This document shows, piece after piece, positions 1-5,938 of a stretch of 5,938 bases of DNA. The stretch comes from an uncultured bacterium (GTDB lineage: Bacteria > Hydrogenedentota > Hydrogenedentia > Hydrogenedentales > SLHB01): contig CALEZK010000161.1 of the NCBI GenBank assembly GCA_937928585.1, positions 1-5,938 on the forward strand, read 5' to 3'. The position numbers and the translations under genes were made by a program. Every line of letters begins with the position of its first letter. Positions within the stretch are counted from its first letter, which is position 1. The notes under the pieces are model-generated. The model saw nothing but the letters and a program-made list of their open reading frames with translations, was not told where the DNA came from and made no database searches.

Positions 1-1154
1 TTTTAGGCGCGATCGGTGTGGAGCGTTGGGGAGCGCAACCCTTGTCGGTACGGATGGCGCGGTTCCCGCATGTCGCCGGCATCGCAATTGTGGTGACCGC
101 ATTGGCCGCCATGACGTACTACGGTGAAGACATCGCTGGCAATGACTTGGAAGTATACATTTACGTGCAAATCGGCATTGCCGTTGCCATGGTCGCCGCC
201 GCATGTGCCTTGTTTAAGCTTGGAGAATCGCCGACACGTCGCCGAGTGTTTGTAGTTGGGATCACCCTGCTGTTAGCGGTCGATTTATTGGTTGCCGCGC
301 GTTCCTCGCGCGCTACGGAGCCACGTTCCTGGTTTTTTCCGGATACCGAGTTCACCAGGTATTTTCAATCGTTGCCGCAGCCCGTGCGCGTGTGCATGGG
401 GCAGGGGCCGGGGTTGATGCCTGCGTTGCGGGTTGGCGCGTTCGTTCATTACGGCATCGAGGAAACATGGGGCTATGAAGGGATCTATCCCGGACGCATC
501 ATGCGTTTCTATGATGCTGGATTGAAACACGCTTGGAAGAATCTCGAACCGCTTTGCGCCACGGAATACTACGTCGCGCCGTTTCCACCTGAAGTTGGCG
601 ATCACGAAGCGGTCTTCACCAGAGTTGCAAAAGTGGATGAGGTGGAGATCTGGCACAATCCACGGGCATGGGACCGCGCAAAACTCGTTGGCAGGGTTGC
701 CGTTTTTGATGATGTAGACGCGTTGTTTGACGCGATGCGACACGATTCGTTTGATCCGGGCGACGCGGTCGCTACCGATTCACCACCATCTGAAGATTTG
801 CCCAATTCTTCGTCCACTGATCTGGGCACCGCAAAAGTGACTCGACGCACCTCGACAAGTGTGCGTATTGAAGTCGATGCGCGGGAGCGATGTGTGTTGT
901 TCCTCGCCGATCAGTATTTTCCGGGTTGGAAAGTGCAGATTGACGGTGCAGAAGGCGAAATCTTTCCTGCTTACCACGCCTTCCGCGGCGTTATCGTTCC
1001 AGAAGGTAAACATACCGTTGAGTTTCGATATGAGCCGTGGACCTTTGACGCGGGACGCGCCATTTCGATTGCATCCTGTGTTTGCGGCTTGGCTGTCGGA
1101 GTTGTCGCGCTTCGCAGGCATTCGTCACTTAAACCACAATCCGGCCGCCCATGA
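1..1154 (+). CDS. YfhO-like membrane protein, copy 1 (5'-truncated by window edge; C-terminal half)
   Basis: This is the C-terminal part of a polytopic membrane protein of the YfhO-like (putative GT-C glycosyltransferase) family. A GTG at 18 could be taken as a start, but the frame stays open to position 3. The residues across it (LGAIGVERW) align with internal residues of copy 2 (LGALSLDRW, about 406-415) and copy 3 (LAGMGLEHW), so GTG is internal and about 400 residues are missing. Visible in order: three hydrophobic segments (codons at about 60-130, 160-220 and 260-305); an extracytoplasmic domain from about 330 to 1050 with WGYEGIYP, IWHNP (648-662), FPGW and FRYEP; and a final membrane helix near 1055-1115 followed by a short basic tail. 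WGYxGIYP, the NP motif and PGW..FRYEP recur in copy 3. The TGA stop overlaps the ATG of the next gene. Catalytic loop residues lie outside the window, so activity cannot be judged. Family call is confident; substrate unknown. Confidence 0.88.
   Translation, partial: LGAIGVERWGAQPLSVRMARFPHVAGIAIVVTALAAMTYYGEDIAGNDLEVYIYVQIGIAVAMVAAACALFKLGESPTRRRVFVVGITLLLAVDLLVAARSSRATEPRSWFFPDTEFTRYFQSLPQPVRVCMGQGPGLMPALRVGAFVHYGIEETWGYEGIYPGRIMRFYDAGLKHAWKNLEPLCATEYYVAPFPPEVGDHEAVFTRVAKVDEVEIWHNPRAWDRAKLVGRVAVFDDVDALFDAMRHDSFDPGDAVATDSPPSEDLPNSSSTDLGTAKVTRRTSTSVRIEVDARERCVLFLADQYFPGWKVQIDGAEGEIFPAYHAFRGVIVPEGKHTVEFRYEPWTFDAGRAISIASCVCGLAVGVVALRRHSSLKPQSGRP
1151..1154 (+). promoter_or_regulatory. ATGA stop/start overlap between copies 1 and 2
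   Basis: The TGA stop of copy 1 (1152-1154) shares three bases with the ATG of copy 2 (1151-1153). Such four-base overlaps are a known arrangement for translational coupling, where terminating ribosomes reinitiate. No Shine-Dalgarno-like purine run is visible just upstream (the preceding bases are ccggccgccc), so synthesis of copy 2 probably depends on translation of copy 1. The overlap is seen directly; the coupling is inferred. Confidence 0.7.
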
Positions 1155-3559
1155 TCATGCGAAAGCATCATTTCGGGGAATATGTCGTTCACGGCATATT
1201 TATGCTGGTTCTGCTGGCTATGTTGTTGCCGCGCGTTTTTTTTGCGGGTGAGATACTGCTGCCAGGAACCTACCTTTACGAATCGAACCCGTGGGCTGAC
1301 GTGGCGTCTTCTGAAATTGAAGGGCCTGCGAACACAACCGCGGCAGAGGTCCTATTTCAGTTTGTCGCATGGACATATGTCCACCAACTCGCTCTGGCAA
1401 ATGGCGAGTGGCCACTCTGGAACCCATTCGAGTGCACCGGTATGCCGCTGCACGCGAATTACCAAAGCCTGGCCTTTTATCCCTTACGGGTGTTGCATCT
1501 GTTCTTCGATCAGCACTTCGCGACGACGATTTGGTTTGTTTTCAAACTGTGGCTCATCGGGATGACGAGTTACGCCTGTGGTCGCGGCATTGGAATGGGT
1601 GTTTGGCCGTCGCGCTTCCTCGCGATTGGATGGATGCTGAGCGGCTATTGCATGACGTGGACATATCACCCGGAAACGGATGTCGCTTGCTGGTTGCCTG
1701 TTGCATTTCTGGGGGTGGAATGGCTGGTGCAGGGCCGGTATCGACGCGGATTTTTTTCGCTGATGCTGGGCGCGACGATGTTGCTGTTCGCCGGACATCC
1801 GGAGACTGCATTGGTTATGGGGTGTGGGCTGGGTGTTTACTTCGTTGGACGCCTCGTTATTGCAAGAGAAGGTCGGCGGTCATTCCGAATTCCAATCGCG
1901 CTTGCCGGCGGCGCATGGGCCGTTGCGCTAGCCGTAAATGCAATCAATATTCTCCCATTCGCAGAATACATGTTGAACAGCTACACGCTGAATGCCCGTG
2001 CGATTGGCGAGGCGCGCAGCGAATATCTCAGGCCATTCGCCATCGTAGCGTATTGGGTCCCGCGCTTCACCGGCTTTACAGCGGATGCCAACTATTGGGT
2101 TGCGCAGAACAGGATGGACAATTCGCACTTCGTCAGTCTTGTCTATCCCGGCATGATAGTCTGGATAGCAATCTTTACCACGCTGGCTCGAGGCGCACGC
2201 AGTTTGGTCTTTCGTTCGCGGGTGTGGAGTATTGCGATACCAGCAGGTGTGGGCGTTCTGCTGGGATACAAGATTCCGATACTGGAGCCCATCCACGGTC
2301 TGCCCGTAATATCTTCGATGTGGGGAATTCACCACATCGCATTTTCCATGTTCGCGTTTGCAGTCCTCGGCGCGCTGTCGCTGGATCGCTGGTTTTCCAA
2401 ACCTCGCGGCTTCAAGGACCTGATCCCCATCGCGTGGCCGATTTTGATAGTGGCCATCGTCGTACTCGTCTCTTTGGCGCTGTTTTGGCCGCTGATTACG
2501 TCACAAGAAGCTCTCGGTGACAACGAGCAATCGAAGTATTCCGGCCTTCGCGCATATGTGGCGCGGCAAGTTGCAGTGGCGGCGACGTTCGGTTCTCTCG
2601 GAGTTGCTGTGTTGCTGTGGTCTGTCAAGTCTCCGCGTTCTCGAGTAGCGATGCCATCGCTGGTATTCCTCTCGGCCATTGATTTGCTGGTTGCCGCGCA
2701 CCGCATGCATCCAACGGCGCCGCGCGCACTCATGTATCCCGAGACTGCTCTCACGAATTATCTCGCAGCCCTCCCGCAGCCGGTTCGGTGTGCAGTATTT
2801 TCCGAGAAACCTCAGGCAACCTTGCTCGTGCCTTACGGTATCAGCATTCTCTGGGGAAATGACGGAATCTATCCCTATCGGTTCATGGAAACTGTTGCGC
2901 TTGCCGCAAACCCATCCATCTGGTCGCGGGTAGAGCCGCTATTCGGCACTCAATATGGACTCTATCCGGAGCAATACTTCTCTGGCAATGAAATGCCGAA
3001 CCATTTGGAGATGCTTGGCACGTTCAATAAGATTGCAGTAACGCGCGACAAGCGGGCCGAATCACATGTGGTGCTGGTCCCGGAACTTCGCGAGGTAGAT
3101 TCGTTCGACGACGTACTTGCCGCCATGTCCGAACCGGAGTTTGATCCAAGTCGCGTCGCGATTACCGAGTCGAACTCCAATGGCGTAATTTCCATGGGGG
3201 ACGCTTCGTCAGCAGGTTCGGCAACGATTCGCAGCTATACGACTACTCGCGTCAGTATCGACGCAAACGCGCAAGAGGATTGTGTGCTGGTGCTGAAGGA
3301 TGCTTATTACCCCGGTTGGAATGCCTACGTCGGTGGGACGCGCGTGGAAGTGTTTCCGGTGAATGGTAATTTTCGTGGCGTCTTGCTTGGCGCCGGGTTG
3401 CATGCCGTCGAATTCCGCTATGAACCCATGAGTTTTTTCATTGGCATTATTCTGTCAAGCCTCGCACTATTGCTGATGGGGCTGTTTTCTATCAGGTTTA
3501 TCGGACTTTCTAGCCGAATCGCGAAGCCAGCGGAAACATTATCTGGAGTCATGTTATGA
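1151..3559 (+). CDS. YfhO-like polytopic membrane protein, copy 2 (complete, 802 aa; putative GT-C glycosyltransferase)
   Basis: This is the only complete copy; its length is in the usual range for YfhO (B. subtilis YfhO is roughly 860 aa). The first membrane helix is at residues ~15-31. A long first extracytoplasmic loop follows, with AAEVLFQF (64-71), NGEWPLWN (84-91), ANYQS (102-106) and FYPL (109-112). About ten more helices follow, with GHPET at 215-219, a VPRFTGFTAD loop, and SMWGIHH ending at H394-H395. The extracytoplasmic domain spans ~520-760 with WGNDGIYP, YYPGW (719-723) and FRYEP (755-759), and a last helix lies at ~762-785. In GT-C enzymes the first loop normally carries the catalytic acid, so E66 is a candidate (inference). 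Start: an in-frame TAA at 1130-1132 leaves only ATG 1151 or ATG 1157 as plausible starts. I chose 1151 because it forms an ATGA overlap with copy 1; no clear Shine-Dalgarno is seen, which fits reinitiation. Oddity: the IWxNP signature of copies 1 and 3 is absent. Family is confident; the donor and acceptor are not known. Confidence 0.92.
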   Translation: MIMRKHHFGEYVVHGIFMLVLLAMLLPRVFFAGEILLPGTYLYESNPWADVASSEIEGPANTTAAEVLFQFVAWTYVHQLALANGEWPLWNPFECTGMPLHANYQSLAFYPLRVLHLFFDQHFATTIWFVFKLWLIGMTSYACGRGIGMGVWPSRFLAIGWMLSGYCMTWTYHPETDVACWLPVAFLGVEWLVQGRYRRGFFSLMLGATMLLFAGHPETALVMGCGLGVYFVGRLVIAREGRRSFRIPIALAGGAWAVALAVNAINILPFAEYMLNSYTLNARAIGEARSEYLRPFAIVAYWVPRFTGFTADANYWVAQNRMDNSHFVSLVYPGMIVWIAIFTTLARGARSLVFRSRVWSIAIPAGVGVLLGYKIPILEPIHGLPVISSMWGIHHIAFSMFAFAVLGALSLDRWFSKPRGFKDLIPIAWPILIVAIVVLVSLALFWPLITSQEALGDNEQSKYSGLRAYVARQVAVAATFGSLGVAVLLWSVKSPRSRVAMPSLVFLSAIDLLVAAHRMHPTAPRALMYPETALTNYLAALPQPVRCAVFSEKPQATLLVPYGISILWGNDGIYPYRFMETVALAANPSIWSRVEPLFGTQYGLYPEQYFSGNEMPNHLEMLGTFNKIAVTRDKRAESHVVLVPELREVDSFDDVLAAMSEPEFDPSRVAITESNSNGVISMGDASSAGSATIRSYTTTRVSIDANAQEDCVLVLKDAYYPGWNAYVGGTRVEVFPVNGNFRGVLLGAGLHAVEFRYEPMSFFIGIILSSLALLLMGLFSIRFIGLSSRIAKPAETLSGVML

Positions 3560-3627
3560 CGTGGAGCGCGGCACTACCGATAATTCGAATCCAGAGGCTT
3601 TCGCTGGCGTGGAGTCCTGCGCTATGA
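3556..3627 (+). other. Candidate 23-codon bridging micro-ORF between copies 2 and 3
   Basis: An ATG at 3556 opens a 23-codon frame ending at TGA 3625-3627. It overlaps the copy 2 stop as ATGA (3556-3559), and its own stop overlaps the copy 3 start as ATGA (3624-3627), so it fills the spacer exactly. The peptide starts MTWSAALPII and ends SLAWSPAL; it resembles no family I know and is too short for a membrane helix plus anything else. No Shine-Dalgarno is evident for it beyond possible reinitiation. It could serve as a coupling or leader frame that carries ribosomes across the gap, or be a coincidence of two ATGA tetramers in frame. Low confidence as a real gene. Confidence 0.25.
3611..3614 (+). 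promoter_or_regulatory. Ribosome binding site (GGAG) of copy 3
   Basis: GGAG lies nine bases upstream of ATG 3624, which is acceptable Shine-Dalgarno spacing. It is what decides for ATG 3624 over the upstream in-frame GTG codons at 3561 and 3609. It is the only recognisable ribosome site at either visible gene start; copy 2 has none and seems to depend on the ATGA overlap. A four-base match can occur by chance. Confidence 0.5.
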
Positions 3628-5938
3628 GTAAACATGCCCCGACCTTGCGCCGGTTGCTTGCGAATGAACACTTCACGCAGGCAATGATACTTCTCGGCGT
3701 CATCATGCTTCTGTTTCCGGGGACGTTTCTCCATGGCGAGGCGAGCATGCCTGCCAGCGTGCTATACGAAAGGATTCCCTTCGAGTCGTACGCCCCCGAT
3801 GACTTGAAACAAACCGAGAACATCATTACTTCGGAAATTCTCGCCGTCTTCAACAATTACAACGTACTTGCGACTCGCGCGTTTTCAATGGGGGAGTGGC
3901 CGCTGTGGAACGATCTACAGATGACCGGCGCGCCGTTGCTTGCCAACTATCAAAGCACTGTCCTGTATCCGCTGCGCCTCGTGTTTCGCGCATTTGAACA
4001 TTACTTTGCGACTACGCTGTATTACATGATCAAGATTTGGCTTTGCGGTTTCACGGCTTACTTGTTTGCGCGGGGATACGGGTATGGCATCGCCGCCTCG
4101 CGACTTGTGTCCGTCGGGTGGATGCTAAGCATGTTTAACATGTGCTGGTGGTACCTGCCAATAACCGACGTGAGCGCATGGGTACCACTCCTTATGCTGG
4201 GCGTTGAATGGATTATTGATGGGCGATATAAGCGGGGGATTTTTCTCGGTGCCTTGGGCGGCACACTTCTGCTGCTGGGTGGACACCCTGAGAGTTCGTT
4301 CGCGTTCGGCCTTGGTGTTGGCGCGTATTTTGTCGTTCGCCTTGCCCTCGATAGACGGACTGGAAAGCGTCTATGGAAGCCCATTCTGGCGTGCAGCGTG
4401 CTATGGACCATCGCTATTGGTGTCTGTATGTCGCAGATCGTGCCGTTCACAGAGTACCTCCTGCATAGCCAAACCTTTTCGGAGCGCGCAATCGGCAATG
4501 AGCGGAAGCCCTTCATCAGGAATAATACGGCTGTGGCGCTCTGGGTGCCCAGATTCTACGGTTTCACTGCCGACGACAATATCTGGGACAGACAGACGGT
4601 GCTTGAAAACTCGAACTACGTGAGTCTGATCTATCCCGGTATTCCAATCTGGATATGTATGGCCTTGCTGATGACGCGAGGAAAAATTGAGAAACGCGAG
4701 CGACACCGGCGCATTGCGCTTATTGTCCCGTCACTCTTCGCTTTTTTGCTTGCGTATGACGCGCCGATACTTGATCCAATTCATTCGCTGCCAATCTTCA
4801 ATTCAATGTGGCCCATGCATCATGTTTCATTTGCCATGTTTGCAATGCCAATTCTGGCTGGAATGGGGCTGGAACACTGGCTGCGCGTTCGTCGTTCCGT
4901 GAGCGATCTCGCATACCCAATAGGCCTGACGCTCCTGGTGGCGTTAACGGTACTAGCGACGTTTGTCGTCCAGATCGATTCGATCCGCGAGCATGCCCTC
5001 ACTTCGTACGTGGGCTTTCAAATGTCACTCGCGTTGCTGTTCGTGCTTGTTTCGCTGCTCTTGCTGGTCGTATCCACAAAGGTGGTGAAGCACCGGCTTC
5101 TTGTTGTCCACGCCGTTTGGGTGGTGCTAGCCACAGATCTGCTATACGCATGTCACGACCTGCGACCAAGTGCGCCCGCTTCCCACATGTATCCCGATAC
5201 CTCGCTGACAACCTATCTCCAATCTCAGCCACAGCCATTTCGCGTCGCTATCAGTGTCGGCCCTGGAATGGTCGCAAGCATCCGACTCGGCTGTATGGTC
5301 CCCTACGGCGTTGAAGAATCCTGGGGGTATGATGGTATTTATCCGGAGCGTGTTACGACATTCTTTGATGAGATCAAGACTTCGCATTGGCGAAAATTGG
5401 AGCCTATTCTCGCCATCGATCATTACCTTCCGCCCCCGGGCGATCTTGCATTCGACTCGTACAAATTGGTGCTCATCGGAATTCTCGATGGCACCGGAAT
5501 CTGGGATAATCCGGATGCCCTGCCTCGTGCGCGCCTTGTTGGGGAGGTGCGCACGGCTGAAGATAGGCGCGCGCTGTTTGCGGCAATGAAACAGCCGGAT
5601 TTTGATCCCAAGACGATGGCGATCACGGAACTTCCGCCATCTGCGCCGTTACCGAACACTGCCAGCGCCGACCTTGGAACTGCGCGTATGGTCAAGCGCA
5701 CTACCCTAACTACGTCGGTTTTGGTCGACGCGAAGCAGCCATGCGCACTGATATTCGCCGACCAATGGTACCCAGGTTGGAAGGCGTACGTTGACGATGT
5801 CGAGACCGAGCTGTGGCCCGCGTACTACTGCATGCGTGGCGTTCTCGTGCCGGAAGGCAGGCATCGCGTTGATTTTCGATATGAACCTGCGAGTTTCACG
5901 ATCGGAATGATTCTGTCCGTGACCATGTTGTTTCTCTC
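3624..5938 (+). CDS. YfhO-like polytopic membrane protein, copy 3 (3'-truncated by window edge; 771 codons seen)
   Basis: An uninterrupted frame from ATG 3624 to the right edge encodes a third family member. N-terminal helix at residues ~20-36, then a first loop with TSEILAVF, MGEWPLWN (89-96), ANYQS and LYPL. Further helices carry GHPES (220-224), VPRFYGFTAD and SMWPMHH ending at H399-H400. The extracytoplasmic domain begins near residue 520 (M522) and contains YGVEESWGYDGIYP, IWDNPDALPRARLV, YPGW (716-719) and FRYEP (751-755). Comparison with copy 2 suggests only about 20-35 residues, mainly the last helix, are missing. Start: GGAG at 3611-3614 sits nine bases before ATG 3624, and the N-terminus then aligns with copy 2. 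The frame is open further upstream, so GTG 3561 or GTG 3609 could add 21 or 5 residues. The well-preserved NP-ALPRA motif makes this the most canonical C-terminal domain of the three. A role in lipid-linked sugar transfer is inferred from the family only. Confidence 0.92.
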   Translation, partial: MSKHAPTLRRLLANEHFTQAMILLGVIMLLFPGTFLHGEASMPASVLYERIPFESYAPDDLKQTENIITSEILAVFNNYNVLATRAFSMGEWPLWNDLQMTGAPLLANYQSTVLYPLRLVFRAFEHYFATTLYYMIKIWLCGFTAYLFARGYGYGIAASRLVSVGWMLSMFNMCWWYLPITDVSAWVPLLMLGVEWIIDGRYKRGIFLGALGGTLLLLGGHPESSFAFGLGVGAYFVVRLALDRRTGKRLWKPILACSVLWTIAIGVCMSQIVPFTEYLLHSQTFSERAIGNERKPFIRNNTAVALWVPRFYGFTADDNIWDRQTVLENSNYVSLIYPGIPIWICMALLMTRGKIEKRERHRRIALIVPSLFAFLLAYDAPILDPIHSLPIFNSMWPMHHVSFAMFAMPILAGMGLEHWLRVRRSVSDLAYPIGLTLLVALTVLATFVVQIDSIREHALTSYVGFQMSLALLFVLVSLLLLVVSTKVVKHRLLVVHAVWVVLATDLLYACHDLRPSAPASHMYPDTSLTTYLQSQPQPFRVAISVGPGMVASIRLGCMVPYGVEESWGYDGIYPERVTTFFDEIKTSHWRKLEPILAIDHYLPPPGDLAFDSYKLVLIGILDGTGIWDNPDALPRARLVGEVRTAEDRRALFAAMKQPDFDPKTMAITELPPSAPLPNTASADLGTARMVKRTTLTTSVLVDAKQPCALIFADQWYPGWKAYVDDVETELWPAYYCMRGVLVPEGRHRVDFRYEPASFTIGMILSVTMLFL

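Larger units (their letters stand above)
1..5938 (+). other. Tandem array of three YfhO-like paralogues (probable operon)
   Basis: The whole window is occupied by head-to-tail paralogues on one strand, spaced by a 4-bp overlap and 64 bp. Copies 2 and 3 align almost end to end (shared GEWPLWN, ANYQS, GHPE, VPRF.GFTAD.N.W, SMW..HH..F, DGIYP, PGW, FRYEP), and copy 1 aligns over the part that is visible. The DNA has drifted far enough that the copies are not near-identical repeats; only short stretches such as ttggttgccgcgcg in copy 1 near 288 and its counterpart in copy 2 near 2687 remain alike. This indicates old duplication with maintained function, not recent amplification. Both ends are cut, so the array may be longer. 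No promoter or terminator is seen inside it. Confidence 0.8.

Noticed and set aside
18..20. GTG at 18 as the true start of copy 1
   Set aside because: The frame is open upstream to the window edge, and the residues on both sides of the GTG align with the interior of copies 2 and 3, including the hydrophobic segment just before it.
1236..1243. Run of eight T in codons 29-31 of copy 2 (and seven T at 1751-1757), as a slippage site or terminator
   Set aside because: The run encodes Val-Phe-Phe of the first membrane helix and the frame is intact. The preceding GC-rich bases do not form a clear hairpin. Phase variation is conceivable, but nothing else supports it.
1369..2520. A 383-codon open frame on the plus strand inside copy 2, in a different reading frame
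   Set aside because: It lies wholly inside copy 2, whose translation matches two paralogues. The alternative product is rich in Arg, Cys, His and Ser with no coherent hydrophobic pattern or recognisable domain. There is no ribosome site before its ATG. Its length is a by-product of codon use in the real gene.
3556..3584. Possible sigma-70-like promoter in the spacer: ATGACG, 17 bases, GATAAT
   Set aside because: The -10 matches five of six and the spacing is ideal, but the -35 matches only four of six and coincides with the ATGA junction. Such matches are common by chance, and the arrangement favours readthrough from upstream genes.
4058..4516. Minus-strand open frames across copy 3 (for example 4058-4516), and similar ones opposite copies 1 and 2
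   Set aside because: They are antisense to a continuous frame with paralogue support. Their products are rich in Arg, Ser and Pro, lack recognisable domains, and have no conserved counterpart opposite the other copies.

Overview
The window holds one thing, repeated: three consecutive plus-strand genes for large polytopic membrane proteins of the same family. Their architecture is a dozen or so membrane segments, a roughly 240-residue extracytoplasmic C-terminal domain and one closing membrane helix. From the residue patterns I recognise this as the YfhO-like family (Pfam 'bacterial membrane protein YfhO'; GT-C-fold glycosyltransferase type). No database search was run, so the family call rests on motif recognition and on the three copies aligning with each other.

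Layout. (1) Positions 1-1154 are the 3'-terminal half of the first copy. The frame is open to the left edge, and the first in-window codons align with residue ~406 of the second copy, so about 400 residues lie outside. (2) Positions 1151-3559 are the only complete copy (802 aa). Its ATG overlaps the stop of copy 1 in an ATGA. (3) Positions 3560-3623 are a 64-nt spacer. It contains a 23-codon frame joined by ATGA overlaps to the stop of copy 2 and to the start of copy 3. (4) Positions 3624-5938 are the third copy, 771 codons and open to the right edge. It lacks only its last few dozen residues. There is no gene-free stretch over 300 bases, and I see no RNA genes, mobile elements, CRISPR or convincing terminators.

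How they work together. Same strand, four-base overlap and a very short spacer argue for one operon with coupled translation. In Bacillus subtilis and Listeria, YfhO-type proteins are implicated genetically in teichoic acid glycosylation, together with a GT2 enzyme that makes an undecaprenyl-phosphate-linked sugar. By analogy these proteins could move sugars from a lipid carrier onto a surface glycan. No partner enzyme is in the window, so substrate and acceptor are unknown. Copies 1 and 3 resemble each other more in the C-terminal domain than either resembles copy 2, so the middle copy may have a separate role.

Organism. A bacterium with moderately high GC (mid-50s percent by eye, not computed). 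Tandem YfhO-like giants are familiar to me from large-genome environmental lineages (PVC group, Hydrogenedentota, Acidobacteriota and similar), but nothing here fixes the phylum.
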